Origin: Rhodoferax potami
GTDB lineage: Bacteria; Pseudomonadota; Gammaproteobacteria; Burkholderiales; Burkholderiaceae_C
NCBI RefSeq assembly: GCF_032193805.1
Contig: NZ_JAVBIK010000001.1
Span: 2,067,001 to 2,131,000, forward strand
Direction of reading: 5' to 3'
Length of the DNA stretch: 64,000 bases
Shown here: one piece after another, positions 8,896-19,536 of the stretch
How the letters are laid out: the number at the start of each line of letters is the position of its first letter
Position numbering within the stretch: position 1 is the first letter of the stretch
Notes under the pieces: model-generated
The model's database searches: none
What the model was told of the DNA's origin: nothing
Seen by the model: only the letters and a program-made list of their open reading frames with translations
Position numbers and translations under genes: made by a program

Positions 8896-11184
8896 ATGCA
8901 AACCATTTCCCGGGGCTCTTGGCCCCTGCGCCTCTTGAAAATCAGTCTGGTGTTGGCCGGCTTGGGCCTCGTCGCCCTGCTGGCGCTCACCGCGTTTTTC
9001 TCGACCCAGCTGCCCGACACCTCCTCCCTCTCCAACTACCAGCCCAAGCAGCCCCTGCGCGTGCTGACCGCGGATGGGGTGGAAGTGGCAGGTTTCGGCA
9101 CCGAGCGCCGGGTCTACAAGCCGATCGACCAGATTCCTCAGTTGATGAAAGACAGTCTGCTGGCGGTGGAAGACGCGCGGTTTTATGAACACGGCGGGCT
9201 GGACCCGATTGGCGTGGCCCGGGCTATCGTGGCTAACCTCACTGGCGGGCGCACCCAAGGGGCATCCACCATCACGCAGCAGGTGGCGCGCACTTTCTTT
9301 TTGAGCCGCTCCCGCACTCTAGAGCGCAAGATCAAAGAAGCACTGCTGGCGTTCAAAATCGAGTCCCAGCTCAGCAAAGACCAGATTCTGGAGCTCTACA
9401 TGAACCAGATCTATCTGGGTTCGCGGGCCTATGGTTTTGAAGCGGCGGCCCAGGCGTATTTCGGCAAGCCTCTCACTGCGCTGAGTGCCGCTGAGTCCGC
9501 GATGCTGGCCGGGCTGCCCCAGAATCCGCACTTTGCCAACCCGATTCAAAACTTTGAGCGCGCCCGGGCCCGCCAGCTGTTGGTCTTGGGCCGCATGCGG
9601 GCGCAAGACGTGATCACCGACGCCCAGTTCCAAGCAGCCAAGGCAGAGAAGCTGGTGGTGCGCAAGCGCAACGAAGTCGATGTGCACGCCGAACACGTGG
9701 CCGAAATGGTGCGCCAGCAGGTTTATGCCCAGTTCGGCGAAATGAGCTACACCACCGGCCTGAATGTCACCACTACCCTGCGCGCCGCTGAGCAGCAGGC
9801 CGCTTACAAGGCACTGCGCCGTACGCTGGTGGAGCACTCCTTGCGCCAGGTCTGGCGTGGCCCAGAAGGGCAGGAAACGCTTGCCACCGACCTGAAAGAC
9901 GACGACCCTGCGGTGGCCCAGGCACTCGCCGATTACGACGATGACGAAGACCTGCGTATTGCCATCGTGACCCGCGCCAGCACCAAATCGGTGACCGTGG
10001 TGTTGGGTACTGGCGAGGTCGTGACCATTGAGGGCACTGGCTTGCGACCCGCCCAGTCAGGCCTGGCCGAATCTGCTGCCGCCAAGTTACGGGTGCGGCG
10101 CGGTGCGGTGGTGCGGGTGGTGCAGCAGGCCAAGGCCTGGAGCTTTGTGCAGTGGCCGGAGGCTGAAGGCGCGCTGGTCGCCATGGACCCCCTGAATGGC
10201 GAGATCCGCGCCCTGGTGGGTGGGTTCGACTTTCACCGCAACCAGTTCAACCACGTAACCCAAGGCTGGCGCCAGCCCGGCTCCAGCTACAAGCCGTTCA
10301 TTTACTCTGGCGCGATGGAGAGCGGCATGCAGCCTGAATCGCTGGTGAACGATGCGCCCATGGAAAACGTAGGCGACTGGGCCCCCGAGAACGACGACGG
10401 CAGCACCGATGGCCCCATCACTCTGCGCCGCGCCTTGGCGCGCTCCAAAAACCTGGTGTCCATCCGCCTGATGCAGTTGCTCTCGCCGCAAGGCGCGCGG
10501 GAGTGGGTTAGCCGTTTTGGGTTTGACCCGGAACGCCAACCGGACAACCTCACCCAGGCTCTCGGCTCGGGCTCCACCAACCCCCTGCAAATGGCGGGTG
10601 CTTATTCGGTGTTGGCCAACGGTGGCTACCGGGTGAATCCGGTACTTATCCAGAAGATTGCCCGCGCCAGTGGCGAGGTAGTGTTCGAAGCCAAGCCTCA
10701 GGTGTTGGACGAGACACTGCGTACCGTGCCGGCCCGCAACACCTTCATGGTGTCAAGTCTGTTGCAGGAAGTGACGCGAAGCGGCACGGCAGCTAAAGCA
10801 CAGGCCGCGCTCAAGCGCCCCGATCTGTACGGCAAAACCGGCACCACCAATGACGTGGTGGATGCCTGGTTTGCCGGCTACCAGCCCGGTGTGGTGGCGG
10901 TCGTGTGGGTGGGCTACGACACGCCCCGCAGCTTGGGCACCCGGGCCTCCGGGTCCGCGCTGGCCCTTCCCGCCTGGATTGATTACATGGCGGTGGCTCT
11001 TAACGGCGTGCCGGTGCAAGAGGTGCAGCCCCCTGAGGGTGTAGTGCGCGCCGGCGATGATTGGCGCTATTCCGAATGGGCCGAAGGCGGTTTCATCGAC
11101 AGCCTCGGGGTAGACGGGCAAGCGATTTCACCGGCCCTTGCTGTGCGACCCGTTACACCGCTAGTGAGCCCGGATAGTCAGTAA
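8896..11184 (+). CDS. mrcA: Penicillin-binding protein 1A (bifunctional transglycosylase/transpeptidase)
   Basis: A 762-residue class A PBP for peptidoglycan synthesis. A single N-terminal membrane anchor (about residues 13-35) precedes the GT51 transglycosylase domain with EDARFYEHGG (catalytic Glu), TITQQVARTFFL and KIKEALLA. The transpeptidase domain then shows SSYK (nucleophile Ser in the SxxK box), SKN and KTGTTND. The length and order match E. coli PBP1A-type enzymes. The gene stands alone. Confidence 0.95.
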   Translation: MQTISRGSWPLRLLKISLVLAGLGLVALLALTAFFSTQLPDTSSLSNYQPKQPLRVLTADGVEVAGFGTERRVYKPIDQIPQLMKDSLLAVEDARFYEHGGLDPIGVARAIVANLTGGRTQGASTITQQVARTFFLSRSRTLERKIKEALLAFKIESQLSKDQILELYMNQIYLGSRAYGFEAAAQAYFGKPLTALSAAESAMLAGLPQNPHFANPIQNFERARARQLLVLGRMRAQDVITDAQFQAAKAEKLVVRKRNEVDVHAEHVAEMVRQQVYAQFGEMSYTTGLNVTTTLRAAEQQAAYKALRRTLVEHSLRQVWRGPEGQETLATDLKDDDPAVAQALADYDDDEDLRIAIVTRASTKSVTVVLGTGEVVTIEGTGLRPAQSGLAESAAAKLRVRRGAVVRVVQQAKAWSFVQWPEAEGALVAMDPLNGEIRALVGGFDFHRNQFNHVTQGWRQPGSSYKPFIYSGAMESGMQPESLVNDAPMENVGDWAPENDDGSTDGPITLRRALARSKNLVSIRLMQLLSPQGAREWVSRFGFDPERQPDNLTQALGSGSTNPLQMAGAYSVLANGGYRVNPVLIQKIARASGEVVFEAKPQVLDETLRTVPARNTFMVSSLLQEVTRSGTAAKAQAALKRPDLYGKTGTTNDVVDAWFAGYQPGVVAVVWVGYDTPRSLGTRASGSALALPAWIDYMAVALNGVPVQEVQPPEGVVRAGDDWRYSEWAEGGFIDSLGVDGQAISPALAVRPVTPLVSPDSQ

Positions 11185-11216
11185 CTGTGACTTTTTCCAC
11201 AATTTCAGGGCTTGGT

Positions 11217-11232
11217 TAGTCCATATGGACTA
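11217..11232. promoter_or_regulatory. 16-bp perfect palindrome upstream of the PEP-CTERM gene
   Basis: TAGTCCATATGGACTA is a perfect palindrome 68 bp before the PEP-CTERM start codon. It has the size of a dimeric repressor or activator site. No obvious promoter hexamers could be assigned, so its regulatory role is inference. Confidence 0.4.
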
Positions 11233-11299
11233 GTCCTTGTGGAGGCCGGCTTTTCTAAAATCGAAGTTGTTACTAGACATTACATACATGTGGGGATTT

Positions 11300-11932
11300 A
11301 TGAAAAAATTTGCGATGGCAGCCATCTTGGCCACCAGCTCGTTCCTGTCGGCACACGCTGCTTCGATCACCGGTTTGGTGAACACCGGTAGCTTCGCTAG
11401 TGGTGCACACGACACCAACTACTCGCTCAATGGCACCGGCTTTGGCTACGTGACCAAAGACAACGTTTGGCCGATTGGCCCCTGGATTGCCAACACTGCC
11501 ACTTCCAAGTGGATTACGCCTTCCGCGAACCAAGCAGCGAGCTTTGATCCCTATGCCAACGGTACTTACACTTGGTCTTTGAGCTTTAACCTGACCGGTT
11601 TTGATGCGGCTACCGCGAGCTTCAGTGGCAAATTTGCGGCTGACAATTCCGCAGTGGTCAAGCTCAATGGCGTGGCCATCGGTTCCGCCAACAGCTTCAC
11701 TAGCTTCTCCAACTTCAGCGCCGCCTCTGGTTTCAACAGCGGTCTCAACACCTTGGACTTCGTGGTCACCAACGTTGCCCAAAACGGTGGCAACCCCACA
11801 GGCCTGCGCGTGGAGTTCACCGCATCCAATGTCACTCCCGTGCCAGAGCCAGAAACCTACGCCATGTTGTTGGCTGGTTTGGGCTTGATGGGTGTGATCA
11901 GCCGTCGCCGTGCAAAGCGGAACGCTGCATAA
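11300..11932 (+). CDS. PEP-CTERM sorted exported protein
   Basis: A 210-residue secreted protein. The signal peptide MKKFAMAAILATSSFLSAHA precedes a Ser/Thr/Asn-rich beta-type body. The C-terminus is a complete PEP-CTERM tripartite signal: VPEPETYAMLLAGLGLMG and then the basic cluster SRRRAKR. Such proteins are processed by exosortase/EpsH and associated with exopolysaccharide. No exosortase lies in the window. The function of the body is not recognisable. The gene is monocistronic, with its own terminator. Confidence 0.9.
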   Translation: MKKFAMAAILATSSFLSAHAASITGLVNTGSFASGAHDTNYSLNGTGFGYVTKDNVWPIGPWIANTATSKWITPSANQAASFDPYANGTYTWSLSFNLTGFDAATASFSGKFAADNSAVVKLNGVAIGSANSFTSFSNFSAASGFNSGLNTLDFVVTNVAQNGGNPTGLRVEFTASNVTPVPEPETYAMLLAGLGLMGVISRRRAKRNAA

Positions 11933-11956
11933 GCACTGATTCGGTCGTGACCATGA

Positions 11957-11987
11957 AATGGGGAGCTCAGGCTCCCCATTTTTTTTT
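11957..11987 (+). terminator. Rho-independent terminator after the PEP-CTERM gene
   Basis: A 10-bp perfect stem AATGGGGAGC/GCTCCCCATT with a 4-nt TCAG loop is followed by a long T run. It ends 8 bp before the convergent oxidoreductase stop and can serve both strands. Confidence 0.92.
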
Positions 11988-11994
11988 GCCTCAT

Positions 11995-13116
11995 TCAGCG
12001 TGTGCCCACTGCCACTTTTCCGAACACGGCTTGTGCTTCGCGTGGCAGGCAGCGCCAATAGACGGGGTTGCCCTCCACCTGGCCGCCCAGCGCGGCCGCG
12101 GCATGCCAACCCCAACGCGGGTTGTACAAAAAAGCGCGCGCCAAGGCGATCAGATCCGCATCGCCGGCTTGCAGAATATCTTCCGCCTGTTGCGGCTCAG
12201 TGATCAGTCCGACCGCGGTGGTGGCCATGCCGCTGGCAGCGCGGATATCACGCGCAAAAGGCACTTGGTAGTTGGCACTCAGCACAATTTTTTGCTGGGG
12301 TGACACCCCTCCGCTGGAGACGTGGATGAAGTTGCAGCCCAGCGCATTGAGTTGCTGAGCGAAGACGGCACTTTGCGTGACATCCCACGCACCCTCGACC
12401 CAATCGCTGGCGGAGATACGAACACCCAGCACGCCGTCAAATGCAGCCCGCATGGCGGCGAACAGCTCCAGTGGAAAGCGCATGCGGTTCTCAAGGCTAC
12501 CGCCATAGGCATCGGTGCGCTGGTTCGCAATCGGCGACAAAAATTCATGCACCAGATAGCCGTGGGCGCCATGCAGTTCAATAGCGTCCACGCCCATGCG
12601 TGCGCTGCGAATCGCCGCCTGCACAAACGCAGCTTTGACGCGCTCCATGCCTTCCAGGGTCAGCTCGGCAGGTGGTGGTTCTTGGGGCAACTGTGGTAGT
12701 GCTGAGGGGCCCACGGGCTCCCACCCCCCGTCTTCGCGTGCCAGCAGCTGCCCGCCTTGCCAAGGCAACTTGCTCGACGCTTTACGCCCTGCGTGTGCCA
12801 GCTGGATGCATACCGCCGTGTGTGGCGCGAGCTTTCGCGCGCGGTGCAGTTTGTCTGTCAAGGCCGCTTCGGTGCGGTCGTCCCACAACCCGAGGCAAGC
12901 GGGCGTGATACGCCCCTCGGGCAACACACCGGTCGCCTCAATCGTGAATAGGCCCGCACCACTGTTGAGCAAATTGCCCCAGTGCATCAAATGCCAGTCC
13001 GTCGCTTCGCCGTCCACCGCTTGGTATTGGCACATCGGAGCGACGACGATGCGGTTCGGTAAAACAAGGCCGCCGCGGGGCGAAGGCAGGGTGTAAGGGG
13101 TGAAGAGTTGGCTCAT
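11995..13116 (-). CDS. Old yellow enzyme, YqjM-type NADPH:flavin oxidoreductase
   Basis: A 373-residue TIM-barrel flavoenzyme that reduces activated C=C bonds. The N-terminus [18 protein letters not shown] has the Cys of the YqjM class. The catalytic pair [17 protein letters not shown]-contact segments, RISASDW and the C-terminal [13 protein letters not shown] are present. The ATG at MSQLFTPY is preferred to an upstream in-frame ATG four codons earlier because it fits the family N-terminus. The physiological substrate is unknown. Confidence 0.9.
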   Translation of the reverse strand: MSQLFTPYTLPSPRGGLVLPNRIVVAPMCQYQAVDGEATDWHLMHWGNLLNSGAGLFTIEATGVLPEGRITPACLGLWDDRTEAALTDKLHRARKLAPHTAVCIQLAHAGRKASSKLPWQGGQLLAREDGGWEPVGPSALPQLPQEPPPAELTLEGMERVKAAFVQAAIRSARMGVDAIELHGAHGYLVHEFLSPIANQRTDAYGGSLENRMRFPLELFAAMRAAFDGVLGVRISASDWVEGAWDVTQSAVFAQQLNALGCNFIHVSSGGVSPQQKIVLSANYQVPFARDIRAASGMATTAVGLITEPQQAEDILQAGDADLIALARAFLYNPRWGWHAAAALGGQVEGNPVYWRCLPREAQAVFGKVAVGTR

Positions 13117-13248
13117 GCACAAAAGCATAGCCCATGGGTCAAATTCGGTGCAGTACGGCTCTGTAACGGCCCCAAAGCGCGCACCGGTAAAATCAGTGGA
13201 GTTTTGCCTTTCACCTGTTTCTTAACCTTACCCTTGGAGCTGCCCTCA

Positions 13249-15321
13249 ATGGCCCCCACCCCCAATACCAAAGACATGGCAAATGCCATTCGCGCACTGT
13301 CCATGGACGCTGTGCAGCAAGCCAATTCCGGCCACCCCGGCGCCCCCATGGGCATGGCCGACATGGCAGTGGCTTTGTGGGGTGAGCACCTCCGTCACAA
13401 CCCCACCAACCCGAACTGGGCCAACCGCGACCGCTTCATCCTGTCCAACGGTCACGGTTCCATGCTGATCTATGCGCTGCTGCACCTGACCGGCTACAAG
13501 CTGCCCATCAACGAACTCAAGAACTTCCGCCAGCTGCACAGCAAGACTGCGGGTCACCCTGAGTTCGGCATCACCCCCGGCGTGGAAACCACCACCGGCC
13601 CCTTGGGCCAGGGCATCACCAACGCCGTGGGCTTTGCCTTGGCCGAAAAGCTGCTGGCTAAAGAATTCAACCGTGAAGGCCACGCCATCGTGGACCACCA
13701 CACCTACGTGTTCATGGGCGACGGCTGCCTGATGGAAGGCATCAGCCACGAAGCCGCTGCACTGGCCGGCGCCTGGAAGCTGGGCAAGCTGATCGCCCTG
13801 TATGACGACAACGGTATCTCCATCGACGGCCAAGTCGCTCCTTGGTTCATTGACAACACCGCCCAACGTTTTGTGGCCTACGGCTGGAACGTGATCGGCC
13901 CCGTGGATGGTCACGATGCAGCTGCTGTCTCTGCTGCGATTGCACAAGCCAAGGCCGGCACCGACAACCGCCCCACCCTGATCATCAGCAAGACCCACAT
14001 CGGCAAGGGCAGCCCCAACCGCGCCAACACCTCCAAGGCCCACGGCGAGCCTTTGGGCGCTGAAGAAATCAAGCTCACCCGCGAGTCCATCGGCTGGAGC
14101 CATGCACCCTTCGTGATCCCCAAAGAAGTCTATGCAGACTGGGACGCCAAGGAAAAAGGCAAGGCTGCAGAAGCTGCTTGGAACGAGAAGTTTGCTGCCT
14201 ACAAAGCCGCTTTCCCCGATCTGGCCAAAGAGTTCGTGCGCCGCATGAAGGGCGACTTGCCCAAGAACTTTGTGCAGACTGCGGTGGACACCGTGATCGC
14301 TGCCCACCAAAAGGGTGAAACCGTGGCCAGCCGCAAGGCCAGCCAGTTGGCGCTTGAGTCTTTCACTGCCGCCTTGCCCGAAATGCTGGGTGGCTCTGCC
14401 GACTTGACCGGCTCCAACCTGACCAACACCAAAAGCACGCCCAACCTGCGTTTTGACGCACTGACCGGTGACGTGGTGACCAACGAAGCCGGCCAGGGCG
14501 GCCGCCACATCAACTACGGTGTGCGCGAGTTCGGCATGGCCGCCATCATGAACGGCGTGGCCTTGCACGGTGGCTACATCCCTTACGGTGGCACCTTCCT
14601 GACCTTCAGCGATTACAGCCGCAACGCCATTCGCATGGCTGCCCTGATGAAGCTGCGCGTGGTGCACGTGTTCACCCACGACTCCATCGGTCTGGGCGAA
14701 GACGGCCCGACCCACCAGTCCATCGAGCACGCTGCTAGCCTGCGCCTGATCCCTAACCTGGACGTCTGGCGTCCCGCTGACACGGCCGAAACCGCCGTGG
14801 CATGGACTGTTGCTTTGCAAAACAAGGCCAAGCCCACAGCGCTGCTCTTGAGCCGTCAGAACATTGCGTACGCTGCTAAGTGCGACTCCGCTGCCGCCCC
14901 TGATGCCTCCGGCATCGACTCCATCAGCAAGGGCGCCTACGTGTTGTCAGAGCCATCGGACGCGGGTATCAAGAAGAAGGCCCAAGCGGTGATCATCGCC
15001 ACCGGTTCCGAAGTGCAACTGGCGATTGCTGCGCAAAAGGTGTTGGCCGAGCGCAAGATTGCCGTGCGCGTGGTCTCCATGCCTTCCACCACCACCTTCG
15101 ACCTGCAAAGCACTGAGTACAAGACCAGCGTGTTGCCGGCCGGCGTGCCCCGCATCGCGGTGGAAATGGGTTCCACCGGTGGCTGGTGGAAGTACGGTAC
15201 GGCCGCGGTTGTCGGTCTGGATACGTACGGTGAATCCGCTCCCGCACCGGTATTGTTCAAGCACTTCGGTTTCACGCCTGAAAACGTGGCTGACACCGTC
15301 GAAAAAGTTTTGCGCAAGTAA
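13249..15321 (+). CDS. tkt: Transketolase
   Basis: A 690-residue thiamine-diphosphate enzyme of the pentose phosphate pathway and, in autotrophs, the Calvin cycle. The N-terminal [14 protein letters not shown], the ThDP motif [18 protein letters not shown]...YDDN, and the pyrimidine-domain [13 protein letters not shown] are typical. GGAG lies upstream of the ATG at [10 protein letters not shown]. It lies 50 bp upstream of gapA and is probably co-transcribed, coupling sugar-phosphate interconversion with glycolysis/gluconeogenesis. Confidence 0.96.
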   Translation: MAPTPNTKDMANAIRALSMDAVQQANSGHPGAPMGMADMAVALWGEHLRHNPTNPNWANRDRFILSNGHGSMLIYALLHLTGYKLPINELKNFRQLHSKTAGHPEFGITPGVETTTGPLGQGITNAVGFALAEKLLAKEFNREGHAIVDHHTYVFMGDGCLMEGISHEAAALAGAWKLGKLIALYDDNGISIDGQVAPWFIDNTAQRFVAYGWNVIGPVDGHDAAAVSAAIAQAKAGTDNRPTLIISKTHIGKGSPNRANTSKAHGEPLGAEEIKLTRESIGWSHAPFVIPKEVYADWDAKEKGKAAEAAWNEKFAAYKAAFPDLAKEFVRRMKGDLPKNFVQTAVDTVIAAHQKGETVASRKASQLALESFTAALPEMLGGSADLTGSNLTNTKSTPNLRFDALTGDVVTNEAGQGGRHINYGVREFGMAAIMNGVALHGGYIPYGGTFLTFSDYSRNAIRMAALMKLRVVHVFTHDSIGLGEDGPTHQSIEHAASLRLIPNLDVWRPADTAETAVAWTVALQNKAKPTALLLSRQNIAYAAKCDSAAAPDASGIDSISKGAYVLSEPSDAGIKKKAQAVIIATGSEVQLAIAAQKVLAERKIAVRVVSMPSTTTFDLQSTEYKTSVLPAGVPRIAVEMGSTGGWWKYGTAAVVGLDTYGESAPAPVLFKHFGFTPENVADTVEKVLRK

Positions 15322-15359
15322 GTAGCTCTGGTTTTTGAGTCCGACAATTTTTTAATTGA

Positions 15360-16370
<1,011 letters not shown>

Positions 16371-16390
16371 GGCATCTCTTTCGCCCAAGC

Positions 16391-16417
16391 AAAACGCGCC
16401 CTCGGGCGCGTTTTTTT
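16391..16417 (+). terminator. Rho-independent terminator after gapA
   Basis: AAAACGCGCC-CTCG-GGCGCGTTTT forms a perfect 10-bp stem with a tetraloop, followed by further T residues. Confidence 0.93.
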
Positions 16418-16437
16418 ATGGGAGTGCGAGTAGTGTC

Positions 16438-17142
16438 TCACTCGCACTCTGCGCGCAGCGCCTGCAGATCCAACAGCTCAATACAGCCGCGCTGCACGTG
16501 CAACACGCCGCGGGCTTTGAAATCGCGCAGGATCTGGTTGGTGGTCTGGCGTGACACACCGATCATCAAGGCCAGTTGTTCCTGGGTGACGGCCAGCACG
16601 CGCAAGGTACGGTCGCTTTCTGTGGCCTGGCCGTAACTCAGGGCCATGGTCAGCAGGCGCCGCGCCAGGCGTTGGGGCGCGGGCAGCACGGTTTGTTCTT
16701 CCATACTCACAAAGGCTAGGCGCAGTTTGTCGGCCATCAGCACCGCTAAGTCGCGCCAATGGGCAGGGTGCCGGGCGAGCCATGCGAGCAGTTCTTCATG
16801 AGGAATGTGCAGCAGGGTGCAGGCTTCGGCCGCATGGGCGTCGTGGGTGCGGGTAGATCCGTCAAACACCGAGATTTCGCCGAACCATTGCGGGGGTGAC
16901 AGCAGCACCAGTACGGCTTCGCGGGCCGCATCGCCTTCTCCGCTGTGGCCGGAAATGCGGATGGTGCCACGCACCACCGCATAGAGCCCGCAAGGCGCAG
17001 CCTCTCGCAAGAACAGCTTTTCACCGGCTTGCAGGGTGCGTACCCGGGCCATGGCCAACAGGCCTTGCGCAAAGTCCGGTGGCAACTGGGCAAACCAGCG
17101 GCCGCTACGCAGCATGGGCAAATGACTCGAGATATCAGGCAT
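16438..17142 (-). CDS. Crp/Fnr-family transcriptional regulator
   Basis: A 234-residue regulator. A cyclic-nucleotide-binding-type beta barrel spans about residues 15-130 (LQAGEKLFLREAAPCGLYAV, WFGEISVFDG), followed by a dimerisation helix. A winged helix-turn-helix has the recognition segment TQEQLALMIGVSRQTTNQIL. There is no N-terminal Cys cluster, so it is not an oxygen-sensing FNR; the ligand is unknown. It is convergent with gapA and divergent from the Mpo1-like gene. Confidence 0.9.
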   Translation of the reverse strand: MPDISSHLPMLRSGRWFAQLPPDFAQGLLAMARVRTLQAGEKLFLREAAPCGLYAVVRGTIRISGHSGEGDAAREAVLVLLSPPQWFGEISVFDGSTRTHDAHAAEACTLLHIPHEELLAWLARHPAHWRDLAVLMADKLRLAFVSMEEQTVLPAPQRLARRLLTMALSYGQATESDRTLRVLAVTQEQLALMIGVSRQTTNQILRDFKARGVLHVQRGCIELLDLQALRAECE

Positions 17143-17248
17143 GGCGTCGGGGCTAGGGCTTTCACTAGGTGGGTGGTGTTGTGTCGGCTACTTGACAGAC
17201 GCCAAGCATACCTGCGCCCATGATCCGCCCAAAGCCAAGGAGACACCT

Positions 17249-17770
17249 ATGAAAACCCTCACCGACCATCTAACCCAATACGCTGCCTACCACCAGGACA
17301 GCCGAAACGTGGTCACCCACTTTGTGGGCATCCCGATGATTGTTCTGGCCGTCACGATTTTGTTGTCGCGCCCCCAGTGGTCTGCCGCCGGGCTGCACCT
17401 CAGCCCTGCTGTGTTGGTGGCCTTGGGGTCCACCTGGTTTTACACACGCTTGGATGCACGTTTTGGTGTCGCCATGGCGGTGCTGTTGGCCGCAGCGCTG
17501 GCAGCCAGCCAATGGTTTGCGGCGCAGAGCACCAGTGTCTGGTTGGGCTGGGGCATTGGCTTGTTTGTGGTGGGTTGGGCGTTCCAATTTGTGGGCCATT
17601 ACTACGAGGGCAAGAAACCGGCCTTTGTGGATGACCTGATCGGCCTGCTGGTTGGCCCTTTGTTTCTGGTGGCCGAGGTGGCCTTCCACTGGAACATGCG
17701 CACCGAAGTGCGCGATGAAATCCGCCGTCGCTTGAGCGCGGCCCCCGCTGCAACCGGCCTGGCAGCATGA
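17249..17770 (+). CDS. Mpo1-like (DUF962) membrane protein
   Basis: A 173-residue protein with about four membrane segments. The conserved family features HFVGIPMIV near the N-terminus and QFVGHYYEGKKPAF later are present; yeast Mpo1 uses such His residues for Fe2+-dependent alpha-oxidation of 2-hydroxy fatty acids. AAGGAGA stands ahead of the ATG. The stop overlaps the next start (ATGA), so the two are translationally coupled. The enzymatic role in bacteria is inference. Confidence 0.85.
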   Translation: MKTLTDHLTQYAAYHQDSRNVVTHFVGIPMIVLAVTILLSRPQWSAAGLHLSPAVLVALGSTWFYTRLDARFGVAMAVLLAAALAASQWFAAQSTSVWLGWGIGLFVVGWAFQFVGHYYEGKKPAFVDDLIGLLVGPLFLVAEVAFHWNMRTEVRDEIRRRLSAAPAATGLAA

Positions 17771-18624
17771 GCTTTACCGCTGCGCTGCCCACCTTGTTGT
17801 TGCTGGCGCTTGCGCTGGTGATGTTCGGTCTGGGTCTGTCATTGACCGTTCAGGACTTTGCCCGCCTGCGCGAACATCCACGCGCCGTGTTGCTGGCCCT
17901 CGTGCTGCAGATGGTGGCGCTGCCTGCAGTGGCCGTTGGGCTGATTGTGCTGTTGGGCGTGCAGCCCATTTACGCCGTGGGCCTGATGCTGCTGGCCGCC
18001 TCTCCGGGCGGGGTGTCGGCGAACCTGTTCAGCCACTTGTTTGGCGGCAATGTGGCGATGAACATTTCGCTAACCGCCATCAACACGGTGCTTTCCATCG
18101 TCAGCCTGCCCCTTATTGCCAACTGGGCCATTGCCACCTACCTGCAGACGGGCCAGGTGGTTCCACTGCAGTTCGGCAAGGTGCTGGAGGTGGTGGGTGT
18201 TGTGATGGTACCCGTGCTCATCGGCATGGTGGTGCGGCACCGCCAGCCCGGTTTCAGCGAACGCATGGGTTCGCCCATGAAGGCGTTCAGCGCGGTGGTG
18301 TTGGCTGCGTTCTCGTTGATTGCCATCGTCAAAGAGTGGAGCGCACTCACCGCATCCATCAACAGCCTAGGCCCTGTGGTGTTGGCTTTCAATCTTGCCA
18401 GCTTGCTGGTCGGTTACTACCTGTCACGGGCAGCAGGGCTTGCCAAGCCGCTGGCCACGGCGGTGAGTTTTGAGATCGGTATCCACAACTCCACCTTGGC
18501 GATTTTTGTGGCGCTATCGGTCTTGGGCAATCTGCAGTTGGGTCTGCCAGCCGCTATCTACTCGGTGAGCATGTATCTCACCGCGACTACTTTTGGCTTT
18601 TTGGTGTTGCGCCGGGGCGGGTAA
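17767..18624 (+). CDS. Bile acid:sodium symporter (SBF) family transporter
   Basis: A 285-residue protein with 8-9 hydrophobic helices. The SBF signatures MLLAASPGGVSANLFSHLFG and EIGIHNSTLAIFVAL correspond to the two crossed Na+-binding regions of ASBT-type carriers. It follows the Mpo1-like gene with a 4-bp overlap and is followed after 9 bp by rarD, so the three membrane genes form one apparent operon. The substrate is unknown. Confidence 0.9.
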   Translation: MSFTAALPTLLLLALALVMFGLGLSLTVQDFARLREHPRAVLLALVLQMVALPAVAVGLIVLLGVQPIYAVGLMLLAASPGGVSANLFSHLFGGNVAMNISLTAINTVLSIVSLPLIANWAIATYLQTGQVVPLQFGKVLEVVGVVMVPVLIGMVVRHRQPGFSERMGSPMKAFSAVVLAAFSLIAIVKEWSALTASINSLGPVVLAFNLASLLVGYYLSRAAGLAKPLATAVSFEIGIHNSTLAIFVALSVLGNLQLGLPAAIYSVSMYLTATTFGFLVLRRGG

Positions 18625-18633
18625 GCTCGCCGC

Positions 18634-19536
18634 ATGCAACCTGGTGTTCTTTATGCAGCCCTAGCCTATCTGGCCTGGGGGCTCTTTCCCCTTTATTTCA
18701 AGCAACTCTCCGCCATCCCCGCCCTGGAGGTGGTGATGCACCGCACCGTCTGGTGCATGGTGCTGTTGCTTGCGGTGTTAGCCATGCGCCGCCAGTGGGC
18801 CTGGTTGGGTGCGGTGTGGCGCACCCCTAAAGTGATGGGCGCGTTTGCCCTCTCGGCCGTGCTGCTGGGGGTGAACTGGCTGGTATACGTGTGGGCGGTT
18901 CAAAACGGCCATGTGCTTGATGCCAGCCTGGGCTATTTCATCCTACCGCTGGTCAACGTGGGGCTGGGCTTTGTGTTTTTGCACGAGCGCCCGCGGCCTG
19001 GTCAATGGATCGCGGTGGCTGTGGCGGCCGCCGGCGTGCTCTGGCTGGCCCTGCTCTCGGGCCATGTGCCGTGGGTGGCGCTGGTGTTGGCGGTCACTTT
19101 CGGGTTCTACGGTTTGCTGCGCAAAGTGGGTGCCTTGGGTGCATTAGAAGGTCTCACGTTGGAGACGCTGGTGCTCGCACCGATAGCGGGCGGCCTCCTG
19201 CTGTGGTGGGGCCTGCAGGGGCAGGGCGCCTTGGTTCAGGGCAGTGCGTCGGATATCGGCTGGCTGCTGCTGGCGGGCCCGTTTACCGCGGTGCCCTTGC
19301 TCTTGTTTGCCGCCGGTGCGCGCCGGGTGTCCATGGCCACCATGGGCATCCTGCAATACATCTCCCCCAGCCTGCAACTGCTGATTGGTGTGTGGCTCTA
19401 TGGTGAACCCTTCGAGGCAGCCCGGGCCATCGGCTTTTGCCTGATCTGGGCCGCCTTGGGGGTGTACAGCCTCGAGGGCTGGTGGTTCAGCCGCCGCGCA
19501 GCGGCAGACACAAAGGGCGGTCAGCGCGGCGGGTAG
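18634..19536 (+). CDS. rarD: RarD-type EamA/DMT transporter
   Basis: A 300-residue ten-helix drug/metabolite transporter. The N-terminus GVLYAALAYLAWGLFPLYFK and the segment MHRTVWCMVLL are characteristic of RarD (chloramphenicol-sensitive protein family). The gene overlaps the end of the convergent PglL-type gene by 16 bp. Confidence 0.9.
   Translation: MQPGVLYAALAYLAWGLFPLYFKQLSAIPALEVVMHRTVWCMVLLLAVLAMRRQWAWLGAVWRTPKVMGAFALSAVLLGVNWLVYVWAVQNGHVLDASLGYFILPLVNVGLGFVFLHERPRPGQWIAVAVAAAGVLWLALLSGHVPWVALVLAVTFGFYGLLRKVGALGALEGLTLETLVLAPIAGGLLLWWGLQGQGALVQGSASDIGWLLLAGPFTAVPLLLFAAGARRVSMATMGILQYISPSLQLLIGVWLYGEPFEAARAIGFCLIWAALGVYSLEGWWFSRRAAADTKGGQRGG

Noticed and set aside
13246..14820. Long minus-strand open frame opposite transketolase
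   Set aside because: It is antisense to a well-conserved tkt gene, is rich in Gly/His/Val and reflects the GC-rich codon third positions of tkt.
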